This document shows, in pieces, positions 54,804 to 63,047 of a stretch of DNA of 64,000 nt (its first letter is position 1; the number at the start of each line of letters is the position of its first letter). Location: NCBI RefSeq assembly GCF_001905145.1, contig NZ_LWLB01000012.1, positions 1-64,000 on the forward strand. The letters are read 5' to 3'. The stretch comes from Nocardiopsis sp. TSRI0078 (GTDB lineage Bacteria; Actinomycetota; Actinomycetes; Streptosporangiales; Streptosporangiaceae). Under the pieces are notes generated by a model. That model saw only the letters and a program-made list of their open reading frames with translations. It searched no databases and had not been told where the DNA came from. The translations under genes and the position numbers were made by a program.

Positions 54804-55799
54804 ATGGGAAGCAGCAGCTGGTCCACCGACGCCTACCACGCCCGCGCGGCCTACAACGCCGCCGCGGGAGCCAGCAGCTTCGGCTACACCGACGACGTGG
54901 CCTCGTCCTTGCCTCGCGACGAGTGGAGGGTCCACGAGTCCCTCGACCCGAAGGGCGTGGCCCTCCGCGAGAGCCGCGACTCCGCCGAGCACCCGGACTC
55001 GCTCGCCATCTCCGTGCTGTTCGACGTCACCGGGTCCATGCGCAACGTGCCGCGCGTGCTCCAGACCAAGCTGCCGGACCTGTTCGGCCTCCTGCTGCGC
55101 AAGGGCTACGTGGCGGACCCGCAGATCCTGTTCGGCGCGGTCGGCGACGCCACCTGCGACCGCGCCCCGCTCCAGGTCGGCCAGTTCGAGTCCGGCAACG
55201 AACTGGAGGACGACCTGGGCAACATCCTGCTGGAGGGCGGTGGCGGCGGCCAGGTCACCGAGTCCTACGAGCTGGCCATGTACTTCATGGCCCGGCACAC
55301 CTCCATGGACTGCCTGGAAAAGCGCGGACGCAGGGGCCACCTGTTCCTCGTCGGGGACGAGACGGCCTACGGCGCGGTCAAGGCCAGGGAGGTGCGCGAG
55401 GTGATCGGCGACGACCTCGACGAGGACATCCCGTTCCCGGCGATCCTCGCCGAGCTGCGGCGCAGCTTCGAGGTGTACTTCGTCATGCCGACCGGCAGCG
55501 GGCACTTCCACAACCCGAAGGTCCGCGGCTTCTGGGACACGTACCTGGGACAGAACGTCATCTACCTGGACGACCTCGACGCCGTGTCGGAGACCATCGC
55601 GGTCACCGTCGGGCTGGCCGAGGAGGCCATCGACCTGGAGGAGGGGCTGGCCGACCTCGCCGAGGCGGGGTCCGGCGCCGGCGACGTGGTCGGCAGGGCG
55701 CTGCGCCCGCTGTCGGACGCGCGCGGCTCGGCCGTGGTCTCGGGGGCGCCCGACGGCCTGGCCGGCGGCCCGGACGAGGGCGGGGTGGACCGGCTGTGA
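54804..55799 (+). CDS. von Willebrand factor A domain protein
   Basis: Cytoplasmic VWA protein of 331 residues. The MIDAS starts with DVTGS in LAISVLFDVTGSMRNVP (Asp74), consistent with metal-dependent protein binding. Further family-like segments are LFGAVGDATCDRAPLQVGQFESG, GGGGGQVTESYELAMYFMA, and HLFLVGDETAYG. The N-terminal 65 residues (WSTDAYHARAAYNAAAGASSFGYTDD) are conserved-looking but unassigned. No signal peptide or membrane helix. Its stop overlaps the start of the next gene (GTGA), showing coupling with the PurA-like enzyme. Confidence 0.8.
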   Translation: MGSSSWSTDAYHARAAYNAAAGASSFGYTDDVASSLPRDEWRVHESLDPKGVALRESRDSAEHPDSLAISVLFDVTGSMRNVPRVLQTKLPDLFGLLLRKGYVADPQILFGAVGDATCDRAPLQVGQFESGNELEDDLGNILLEGGGGGQVTESYELAMYFMARHTSMDCLEKRGRRGHLFLVGDETAYGAVKAREVREVIGDDLDEDIPFPAILAELRRSFEVYFVMPTGSGHFHNPKVRGFWDTYLGQNVIYLDDLDAVSETIAVTVGLAEEAIDLEEGLADLAEAGSGAGDVVGRALRPLSDARGSAVVSGAPDGLAGGPDEGGVDRL

Positions 55800-57241
55800 C
55801 CACCGCTCCCCCGCCGTGGGCCGACGGGCACGCCGCCGTCGTCGACCTGGGGTTCGGTGACGCGGGCAAGGGCGCGACGGTCGACCTGCTGTGCGCACGG
55901 CGGCGCTTCGGCGCCGTCGTGCGGGCCAACGGGGGCGCCCAGGCGGCGCACAACGTGGTGGCCCCCGACGGCCGCCACCACACGTTCTCGCAGTTCGGCG
56001 CGGGCACGCTGGCGCCCGACGGCCCCGTGCCCACGCACCTGTCGCGGTTCGTGGTGGTGGACCCCCTCGCCCTGGCCGCCGAGGCCGTGCACCTGGCCGC
56101 GATCGGCGTCGCCTCCCCGTTCTCACTGGTCACGGTGGACCGGCGGGCGCTGATCAGCACGCCGTGGCACCGCGCCGCCAACCATGCGCGGGAGCGGGCG
56201 CGCGGAGACGGGCGGCACGGCTCCTGCGGGATGGGCGTGGGCGAGGCCATGGCCTACGCCCTGGCCCGCCCGGAGGACGCGCCGACCGCCGGCGACTGCG
56301 GGCACCCGGCGCGGCTGCGCCGCAAGCTGCGTCGCCTGGCCGACCACCTGGACGCCGTGCGCCGGGAGCTCGCCCGTCCCGGGACCGGGGCGGCGGAGAC
56401 CGGGGAGGGAGGCGGGCCCGCGGACGGCCTCGCGGGCGCCCCGGCGAACGGCCCCGCGGACCCCGACATCGAGGAGTGTGTGGAGGCCTGCCTCGCCTTC
56501 GCCCGGCGGGTGCGGCTGGTGGACGAGGGGTACCTGCCCCGGCTGCTCGCCCGCTCCCCCGTGGTGTTCGAGGGGGCCCAGGGCGTGCTGCTGGACGAGT
56601 GGCACGGCTTCCACCCCCACACGACCTGGTCCACGACGACCACGGCGAACCCGCTCACGCTCCTGGCCGAGGCCGGCCGGCCCGGCGACGTCCGCAGGAT
56701 CGGTGTGGTGCGCACCTACACCACCCGGCACGGGGCGGGCCCGCTGGTGTCCGAGGACCCGGGGCTGGGCGCGGTGCTGGCGGAGCCGCACAACGGCGCA
56801 CACCCCTGGCAGGGGGCGTTCCGGGTGGGCCACTTCGACGCGGTGGCCCACCGGTACGCGGTCGCGGCCACGGGCGGGGTGGACTCCCTGGTGGTCACGC
56901 ACGCCGACGCTCCCGCCCGCGCGGGCGGGAGGCTGCGCTGGTGCACGGCCTACACCGCCCCGGACGGGTCGTTCCTGGAGCCGTCCCCCTCCGAGGCACC
57001 GGATCCCACCCGGCCGGGTAGCGCCGTGGACGGCGCCTCCCACCTCGCACGTCAGGAGCGGCTCACCCGGGCCCTGCTGGCGGCCCGGCCCGTGCTGTCG
57101 GCGATGCCGGACTCCCCCGCCGAGGCGGTCGGCGAGGCACTGGGGCTGCCGCTGGAGGCGGTGACGGGCGGGCCGACCCGCGCCGACGCCCGCGTCCCGT
57201 CGCGGTCCGGCCGCCCTGTTCCGGTGAGCGCCCGCCCCTGA
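55796..57241 (+). CDS. Divergent adenylosuccinate synthetase-like enzyme
   Basis: PurA-fold protein of 481 residues. The N-terminal loop reads LGFGDAGKGATVDLL (residues 18-32) where PurA has GDEGKGK, keeping the catalytic Asp22 but replacing the next Glu by Ala. GGAQAAHNVV keeps the catalytic His52. VFEGAQGVLLDEWHGFHPHTT and GVVRTYTTRHGAGPLVSE match PurA closely. The guanine-specifying NK/TKLD segment reads VVTHADAP, so GTP specificity is doubtful. An Ala/Gly-rich insert lies near residue 200. A paralogue with changed nucleotide or substrate is more likely than housekeeping PurA. Confidence 0.8.
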   Translation: MTTAPPPWADGHAAVVDLGFGDAGKGATVDLLCARRRFGAVVRANGGAQAAHNVVAPDGRHHTFSQFGAGTLAPDGPVPTHLSRFVVVDPLALAAEAVHLAAIGVASPFSLVTVDRRALISTPWHRAANHARERARGDGRHGSCGMGVGEAMAYALARPEDAPTAGDCGHPARLRRKLRRLADHLDAVRRELARPGTGAAETGEGGGPADGLAGAPANGPADPDIEECVEACLAFARRVRLVDEGYLPRLLARSPVVFEGAQGVLLDEWHGFHPHTTWSTTTTANPLTLLAEAGRPGDVRRIGVVRTYTTRHGAGPLVSEDPGLGAVLAEPHNGAHPWQGAFRVGHFDAVAHRYAVAATGGVDSLVVTHADAPARAGGRLRWCTAYTAPDGSFLEPSPSEAPDPTRPGSAVDGASHLARQERLTRALLAARPVLSAMPDSPAEAVGEALGLPLEAVTGGPTRADARVPSRSGRPVPVSARP

Positions 57242-57322
57242 CGGGCGGCGGTGCCGGGGGCGGCCGCGTCGGCCGGATCCCACCGTCGCCGCACGGGTCC
57301 CGACACGTCGGTCGGCATGTCC

Positions 57323-57832
57323 TCAGACGACGGTCAGGTGGTAGGTGGTGTCCACCCAGAAGCCCAGGCCGTTGTCCGCCTTGATCTCCAGCACGTATCC
57401 GCCGGGGCTCAGGGGGGCGATCGCGCCCCACAGTCCCCAGCTGTGCCTGCGGACCCACAGCGGGCTGCGGAACACCCCCTGGAACTCCTCCAGTTGCAGG
57501 GGAACGCCGTTGAGGTGCGCGTCGGCACGCAGAACCGGCATGGCCACCGGCTCCTTGGAGTGCTCGAAGGAGTACTGCATGTTGAACACCGGGAAGAACA
57601 GGGGGCGCCCCGTGGGAACCTCGCATCGGCGCACGACCCTGCCCCCGTAGGTACCGGCGAGGAACCACAGGTCGTCCGGCTGGTTGTGGGCCGCGTGCCG
57701 TCCGGTGGTGTCCTCGACCGGGTCACACCCCTCCGGCGCCGACCAGACCCACTTCCACCAGCGAGCCGAGAGTGCGACGCCCTCACGGGCTCCGACCCGC
57801 CACATCCCGCCGTCCGGCACGACCTCGCCCAT
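57323..57832 (-). CDS. Hypothetical protein, Trp-rich
   Basis: Protein of 169 residues I do not recognise. It is soluble, rich in Trp and Gly, and predicted mostly beta (WFLAGTYGGRVVRRCEVP, PLFFPVFNMQYSFE, WVRRHSWGLWGAIAPLSPGGYVLEIKADNGLGFWVDTTYHL). No signal peptide or cofactor motif. The ATG at 57832 follows GAGAGGTGCC. It converges with the PurA-like gene and belongs to the insert between yebC and ruvC, on the opposite strand to the operon. Confidence 0.6.
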   Translation of the reverse strand: MGEVVPDGGMWRVGAREGVALSARWWKWVWSAPEGCDPVEDTTGRHAAHNQPDDLWFLAGTYGGRVVRRCEVPTGRPLFFPVFNMQYSFEHSKEPVAMPVLRADAHLNGVPLQLEEFQGVFRSPLWVRRHSWGLWGAIAPLSPGGYVLEIKADNGLGFWVDTTYHLTVV

Positions 57833-57976
57833 GGCACCTCTCTCCCCTGTCCGGCGTCCACCGTGAACGCCCTCGCTGCGCGGATCGTACCGATATCGGG
57901 AGGGCGCGCCGACACGCGGTATCCCGCGGAACGTGTCCTCGGGTGCCCGCGAGCGGACGTGCGTTAGCGTGGCAAC

Positions 57977-58402
57977 GTGACCTCCATCACCGAACCCAGG
58001 GTCCGCGACTTCCTGCTCCAGGGCACCCGCACCGGCATGCTCGCCTACACCGCCTCGGACGGGCGGCCGCTGGCGGCGCCGGTGTGGTTCACCGTCGAGG
58101 ACGGCGAGGTCGTCTTCAACACCGGCGGGAAGACCGCGAAGGGCCGCTCGATCGCCCGCGACCCGCGCGTGACGCTCACCGTCGACCTGCCCGAGCCGCC
58201 CTACGCCTTCGTCCAGGTGCAGGGCGAGGCCCGTGTCTCGGAGGACCTCGACGAGCTGGTGCGCACCGCGACCGCGATCGCCCGCCGCTACGTGGGGCCG
58301 GAGCAGGCCGAGGAGTTCGGACGGCGCAACGGCGTTCCCGGCGAGCTCGTGGTGCGGGTACGCCCGACCAAGGTCGTCTCCGCCTTCGACATGACCGACT
58401 GA
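57977..58402 (+). CDS. PPOX-class split-barrel flavoprotein (possibly F420-dependent)
   Basis: Pyridoxamine 5'-phosphate oxidase-like protein of 141 residues. It reads VRDFLLQGTRTGMLAYTASDGRPLAAPVWFTVEDGEVVFNTGGKTAKGRSIARDPRVTLTVD in outline, with the KTAKGRSIARDPRV segment typical of actinobacterial F420-dependent PPOX proteins. It ends in RPTKVVSAFDMTD. Substrate unknown. It is divergent from the hypothetical gene and converges with yebC across a strong hairpin. Confidence 0.85.
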   Translation: MTSITEPRVRDFLLQGTRTGMLAYTASDGRPLAAPVWFTVEDGEVVFNTGGKTAKGRSIARDPRVTLTVDLPEPPYAFVQVQGEARVSEDLDELVRTATAIARRYVGPEQAEEFGRRNGVPGELVVRVRPTKVVSAFDMTD

Positions 58403-58568
58403 GCACCGTCCCGGCCCCTTCCGGAACCAGGGCCCCGCGCCACGGGATCCGCTCCCTCCTGGGCCCCGCCGGCCCTCCGTCGGTCCCGGCCTCCCCCGGC
58501 CCCCGCGCTGAGCGGAAGGCACCGGGCCTCAGCCGGTGAGGTCCGCGCGGCGAGGAACCGGGGCGGGC

Positions 58569-58612
58569 ACGCCTGTGGCCGCGGCCCCGGAAGGGGGCGC
58601 GGCCACAGGCGT
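58569..58612. terminator. Long hairpin between PPOX gene and yebC
   Basis: The arms ACGCCTGTGGCCGCG and CGCGGCCACAGGCGT pair exactly, extended by one mismatch and CCCC/GGGG, with a GGAA loop (58569-58612). It can terminate both converging genes and marks the edge of the conserved yebC-pdx block. Confidence 0.75.
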
Positions 58613-58625
58613 CGGGTCCGGCGGG

Positions 58626-59375
58626 TCAGCCGATCTCGGCCATGACCTCGTCGGGGATGTCGGCGTTGGTGTAGACGTTCTGCACGTCGTCGGAGTCCTC
58701 CAGCGCGTCCACCACCCGCATGACCTTCTTGGCGGTGTCGGCCTCGACCGGGACCTCCATGGTCGGCAGGAAACTGGACTCGGCGGAGTCGTACTCGATG
58801 CCCGCCTCCTGGAGCGCGGTGCGCACCTCGACCAGGTCGGTGGCCTCGCACACGATCTCGAAGGACTCGCCCAGGTCGTCGACCTCCTCGGCACCGGCCT
58901 CCAGCACCGCCAGGGTCACGTCGTCCTCGGTGGTGCCCTCCTTGGGCACGATCACGACGCCCTTGCGGTTGAACAGGTAGGACACCGAACCGGCGTCGGC
59001 CATGTTGCCGCCGTTGCGGGTCACGGCCACGCGCACCTCGGAGGCGGCGCGGTTGCGGTTGTCGGTCAGGCACTCCACCAGCAGCGCCACGCCGCCGGGC
59101 GCGTAGCCCTCGTACATGATGGTCTGCCACTCGGAGCCGCCGGCCTCCTCACCGGAGCCGCGCTTGCGGGCACGCTCGATGTTGTCGAGCGGAACCGAGT
59201 TCTTCTTCGCCTTCTGAATGGCGTCGTAGAGCGTCGGGTTCCCGTCGGGGTCCCCACCACCGGTACGCGCGGCCACCTCGATGTTCTTGATCAGCTTGGC
59301 GAAGAGCTTGCCGCGCTTGGCATCGATGACGGCTTTCTTGTGCTTGGTGGTGGCCCACTTTGAGTGGCCGCTCAT
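58626..59375 (-). CDS. yebC: YebC/PmpR family protein
   Basis: YebC family protein of 249 residues: [38 protein letters not shown], then [15 protein letters not shown] and [21 protein letters not shown]. Family members act as transcription regulators or, as shown recently, as ribosome-associated factors that relieve stalling at proline runs. Its ATG overlaps the pdxT stop (ATGA). The gene is followed here by the PPOX gene and the inserted operon instead of ruvC. Confidence 0.95.
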   Translation of the reverse strand: MSGHSKWATTKHKKAVIDAKRGKLFAKLIKNIEVAARTGGGDPDGNPTLYDAIQKAKKNSVPLDNIERARKRGSGEEAGGSEWQTIMYEGYAPGGVALLVECLTDNRNRAASEVRVAVTRNGGNMADAGSVSYLFNRKGVVIVPKEGTTEDDVTLAVLEAGAEEVDDLGESFEIVCEATDLVEVRTALQEAGIEYDSAESSFLPTMEVPVEADTAKKVMRVVDALEDSDDVQNVYTNADIPDEVMAEIG

Positions 59376-59980
59376 GAATGTCCTTTCACGATGTCGACGA
59401 AGAGGCGGTGGACGCGCGTGTCGCCGGTCAGTTCGGGATGGAAGGACGTGGCCATCAGGCCGCCCTGTCGTACGGCGACGATCCTACCGGCCCCGTCGGG
59501 GCCGGGGACTTCGCCGAGCACGGTGACCCCGGCTCCCACCGACTCCACCCAGGGGGCGCGGATGAACACCGCGTCGAAGGGGCCGCCCTCCAGTCCGTCG
59601 ACGTGTACGGCCGTCTCGAACGACTCGGTCTGGCGTCCGAACGCGTTGCGGCGCACCGACATGTCGATCCCGCCGACGGTCTGCTGGTCGGCGGTCCCGC
59701 CCAGGAGCCGGTCGGCGAGCATGATCATCCCGGCGCACGTGCCGTAGGCGGGCATCCCCGCCGCGATCCGCTTGCGCAGCGGCTCCAGCAGGCCGTACCG
59801 GACGGCCAGCTTGGACATGGTGGTGGACTCCCCTCCGGGGATGACCAGTCCGTCCAGGGTGTCGAGCTGGTCGGGGGAGAGCACCTTGACGGTGTGCGCG
59901 TCCAGTGCGTCGAGGACGCGCAGGTGCTCGGCGACGTCACCCTGCAGGGCGAGGACGCCGATGGTGGGTCTTGCGGTCAA
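59372..59980 (-). CDS. pdxT: Pyridoxal 5'-phosphate synthase glutaminase subunit PdxT
   Basis: Glutaminase that feeds ammonia to PdxS (about 202 residues). It has [29 protein letters not shown], the nucleophile Cys in [12 protein letters not shown], and the His-Glu pair in [11 protein letters not shown] chose TTG at 59980 because GAGG lies 6 nt upstream; GTG at 59992 would add four residues. It follows pdxS by 129 nt and overlaps yebC. Confidence 0.93.
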   Translation of the reverse strand: MTARPTIGVLALQGDVAEHLRVLDALDAHTVKVLSPDQLDTLDGLVIPGGESTTMSKLAVRYGLLEPLRKRIAAGMPAYGTCAGMIMLADRLLGGTADQQTVGGIDMSVRRNAFGRQTESFETAVHVDGLEGGPFDAVFIRAPWVESVGAGVTVLGEVPGPDGAGRIVAVRQGGLMATSFHPELTGDTRVHRLFVDIVKGHS

Positions 59981-60109
59981 GAACGGCCTCACTCGTGTGG
60001 CTCGCGTACTGGCTGGGCGGGGGCGGGGCCGCGTGGCACCGCCCCCGGGGTCGTCCGCCGGCCGGCGGACGCGCCGCCCCGGTGCGCGCGGGCGCGCCGA
60101 GGGCGGGTG

Positions 60110-61021
60110 CTACCAGCCGCGACCGGCGTAGCGCTGGGTGTCGGACAGGTCGTCCAGGTTGATGCCGACCATGGCCTCGCCCAGGCCGCGGGACACGCGC
60201 GCGATCACTGCGGGGTCCTCGTAGTGCAGGGTGGCCTGCACGATGGCGTCGGCGCGCCTGGCCGGGTCGCCGGACTTGAAGATGCCCGAGCCCACGAACA
60301 CGCTCTCGGCGCCGAGCTGGCGCATGAGCGCGGCGTCGGCCGGGGTGGCCACGCCTCCGGCGGAGAACAGCGGCACCGGGAGCTTGCCCAGCGCCGCGAC
60401 CTCCCTGACGACCTCGAAGGGGGCGCGCAGCTCCTTGGCGGCGCCGAACAACTCGGCCTCGTCCAGCGTGCCCAGGCGCTTGATCTCGGCGCGGATGGAC
60501 CGCATGTGGCGGGTGGCCTCGACGACGTTGCCGGTACCGGCCTCGCCCTTGGAACGGATCATGGCCGCGCCCTCGGCGATGCGGCGCAGCGCCTCGCCCA
60601 GGTTGGTGGCGCCGCACACGAAGGGGACGGTGAACGCCCACTTGTCGATGTGGTAGGCCTCGTCGGCGGGTGTGAGGACCTCGGACTCGTCGATGAAGTC
60701 GACGCCGAGCGACTCCAGGACTTGGGCCTCGACGAAGTGCCCGATGCGGACCTTGGCCATGACCGGGATGGACACGGCCCCGACGATGCCGTCGATCATG
60801 TCGGGGTCGGACATGCGGGCGACGCCGCCGTCCTTGCGGATGTCGGCCGGGACGCGCTCCAGGGCCATGACAGCGACGGCACCGGCGTCCTCGGCGATCT
60901 TGGCCTGCTCGGGCGTGACGACGTCCATGATGACGCCGTTCTTGAGCTGCTCGGCCATGCCGCGCTTGACACGCTCGGTACCGACGGCGTTGTCGGAGGT
61001 GTTCGATGCGTTGTTGGCCAC
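60110..61021 (-). CDS. pdxS: Pyridoxal 5'-phosphate synthase subunit PdxS
   Basis: TIM-barrel synthase making vitamin B6 from ribose 5-phosphate, glyceraldehyde 3-phosphate and ammonia (303 residues). It has [67 protein letters not shown] with the active-site Lys, and [30 protein letters not shown] with the second Lys. Start GTG at 61021. The 240-bp gap upstream shows no gene. Confidence 0.96.
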   Translation of the reverse strand: MANNASNTSDNAVGTERVKRGMAEQLKNGVIMDVVTPEQAKIAEDAGAVAVMALERVPADIRKDGGVARMSDPDMIDGIVGAVSIPVMAKVRIGHFVEAQVLESLGVDFIDESEVLTPADEAYHIDKWAFTVPFVCGATNLGEALRRIAEGAAMIRSKGEAGTGNVVEATRHMRSIRAEIKRLGTLDEAELFGAAKELRAPFEVVREVAALGKLPVPLFSAGGVATPADAALMRQLGAESVFVGSGIFKSGDPARRADAIVQATLHYEDPAVIARVSRGLGEAMVGINLDDLSDTQRYAGRGW

Positions 61022-61262
61022 GGTTGTGGACTCCCGTTGTGTTGTTCTGCTGAAGGGCTGCGGTTCCCGGACAGCGCCGCTTCCTCCCGGCCGTGCCGGG
61101 CCCTGCGGGCGGTGCCGCGGTCGCGGGCAGCGGAGTCGGCGGCCTCACGCGGCGGTACGCGGACACCGTCGGCGCCACGCACCCTGGTCGACCAGCCTCC
61201 CATCCTACTTCCACCCCCTTTCGGGGGTTTTGGCCAGATCGGTGTTTTCGGGGCCCGCTTCC

Positions 61263-61817
61263 TTACAGGGTGTCGGGCCCGACCGGCAGGAGCGGCATGC
61301 GCGGCGGCTGGTCGTCGATCTCGAAGAAGTCCGGCAGCGGCGCCGTACCCGCCAGCCGGAACGCCCGCACGAGTCTGGACCGGCGGGCGCGGCGGGTGTC
61401 GGAGACGGCGCCGTTGTAGAACGTGCGCGCCATGTGGACGCCCTTGGCCGCCGCCTCCACCTCGGCCAGCTGGGGCCTCAGCAGTTCCCAACGCTCGGTG
61501 GTGCCGTGGGATTCCAGGGAGGCGCGCAGCACGCGGGAGAGCGTGCTCTCGGCCAGGTCGTGCTGGCCCTCCCCCGCGTCGCGCGCGGCCCCGGCCGCCC
61601 CGGCCAGCTCACCGAACGCCCCGGGGTCGGCGGCGGCCAGGGCGAGCGCGGCGTCGCGGCGCCGGAGCAGGGCGGCCTCCAGCCCGGCGCGGGCGGTGTC
61701 GACCCGGTGGTGCAGGCGGTGCAGGCGGGTGGCCCGCCAGGACAGGTAGAACCCGAACAGCGCCAGCGCCAGGAGGGTCCCGACGATCGCGATGACGAAG
61801 AGGGCGTCCTCGCTCAG
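61263..61817 (-). CDS. LemA-like membrane protein with a probable CTG start
   Basis: The frame is open from an upstream in-frame TGA (61826-61824) to the stop at 61263, and no ATG, GTG or TTG occurs before an internal GTG at 61532. The full frame from CTG 61817 gives 184 residues with a clean N-terminal helix (ALFVIAIVGTLLALALFGFY), a coiled-coil region (WRATRLHRLHHRVDTARAGL) and the family-typical ARTFYNGAVSDTRRARR near the C-terminus. Homologues between pdxS and pimA in actinobacteria have this same layout, so the long form is likely real. GGGGTGA lies about 8 nt upstream. Role unknown. Confidence 0.7.
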   Translation of the reverse strand: MSEDALFVIAIVGTLLALALFGFYLSWRATRLHRLHHRVDTARAGLEAALLRRRDAALALAAADPGAFGELAGAAGAARDAGEGQHDLAESTLSRVLRASLESHGTTERWELLRPQLAEVEAAAKGVHMARTFYNGAVSDTRRARRSRLVRAFRLAGTAPLPDFFEIDDQPPRMPLLPVGPDTL

Positions 61818-61845
61818 GGCCGTTCACCCCGCTCGGACAGAATGG

Positions 61846-63039
61846 TCACGGTGTCCCCCGGTGCAGCAGTGCGGTGGCGCGGGGCCCGGTGTCCAGGCGC
61901 ACCCCCTCGGGGCGGCCGTGTCCGGCCCCGTCCCACATCAGGACGGTCTGGTAGACGTGGGCGACGTCGGCGGCGACCGTGTCCCAGTCGTAGGCGCGTA
62001 CCGCCCGGCGGGCGGCCAGGGACAGCTCGGCGCGCCGGTCGGGGGCCTCCAGCAGCGCCCCGGCGCGTTCGGCCAGGTGGGCGGGGTCGCCCACGGTGAA
62101 CAGCTCCCCGGCGGCACCGCCGTCCAGGACGGCGGAGAAGGCCGGGATGTCGCTGGCCACGATGGCCGCGCCGGCCGCCATCGCCTCGGTCAGGACGATA
62201 CCGAAGCTCTCCCCGCCCAGGTTGGGCGCGCAGAACACGTCGGTGGAGTGGTAGGCGCGCACCTTGTCGGCGTCGTCCAGGCGACCCAGCAGCACGACGC
62301 GTTCGCGCAGGTGCTCGGGAACGGCGTCCATGGCCGCCGAGGGGTCTCCGGGGCCGGCCACCAACAGGCGCAGGGACGGGCGTGCGGGCGCCATCAGCGC
62401 GAAGGCCTCCAACAGGACGCCCAGGCCCTTGCGGGGTTCGTCCAGGCGCCCCAGGAAGCCGATCGAGCCGCCCTCTCCCGGCCATCCGGGCAGCGGCTCG
62501 GCCCGGGAGAACCTGCGCACCGCCACCCCGTTGGGGATGAGCACGGCGTCCCCGCCGAGGTGTTCGACCAGGGTGCGCCGGGCCGCCTCGGACACGGCGA
62601 TGCGCCCGTTGATCTTCTCCATCGCCGAGCGCAGCGCCGGGGAGCCGACCGCCATCGCCCGCGAGCGCGGGTTGGAGGTGTGGAAGGTGGCCACCAGCGG
62701 CCCGTCGGCCGCCCAGCACGCCAGCAGCGAGACGCTCGGCGAGGAGGGCTCGTGGATGTGCAGGACGTCGAACCCGCCCTCGGCGATCCACCGGCGCACC
62801 CGCGAGGCGGCCCTGGGGCCGAAGCTGAGCCTGGCCACCGAACCGTTGTAGGGCACGGGGACCGGCTTGCCGGCGGGAACCAGGTAGTCGGGCAGGCGGG
62901 CCCCGTCGGCGTCGCCCACCGGCGCCAGGACCGACACCTCGTGGCCCATGCCGGCGAGTGCCTCGGCGAGGTCGCCGACGTGCTGCTGCACCCCGCCGGG
63001 GACGTCCCAGGCGTAGGGGCAGACCAGACCGATACGCAT
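61846..63039 (-). CDS. pimA: Phosphatidylinositol alpha-mannosyltransferase
   Basis: GT4 glycosyltransferase (397 residues) that adds the first mannose from GDP-mannose to phosphatidylinositol. It begins MRIGLVCPYAWDVPGGVQQHVGDLAEAL, has HIHEPSSPSVSLLA, IPNGVAVRRF, FLGRLDEPRKGLGVLLEAF and the EX7E motif in ESFGIVLTEAMAAG. ATG at 63039 matches the family start; a GTG at 63051 overlapping the upstream stop is an alternative. It follows the acyltransferase gene directly. Confidence 0.93.
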   Translation of the reverse strand: MRIGLVCPYAWDVPGGVQQHVGDLAEALAGMGHEVSVLAPVGDADGARLPDYLVPAGKPVPVPYNGSVARLSFGPRAASRVRRWIAEGGFDVLHIHEPSSPSVSLLACWAADGPLVATFHTSNPRSRAMAVGSPALRSAMEKINGRIAVSEAARRTLVEHLGGDAVLIPNGVAVRRFSRAEPLPGWPGEGGSIGFLGRLDEPRKGLGVLLEAFALMAPARPSLRLLVAGPGDPSAAMDAVPEHLRERVVLLGRLDDADKVRAYHSTDVFCAPNLGGESFGIVLTEAMAAGAAIVASDIPAFSAVLDGGAAGELFTVGDPAHLAERAGALLEAPDRRAELSLAARRAVRAYDWDTVAADVAHVYQTVLMWDGAGHGRPEGVRLDTGPRATALLHRGTP

Positions 63040-63047
63040 GGCCGCGT

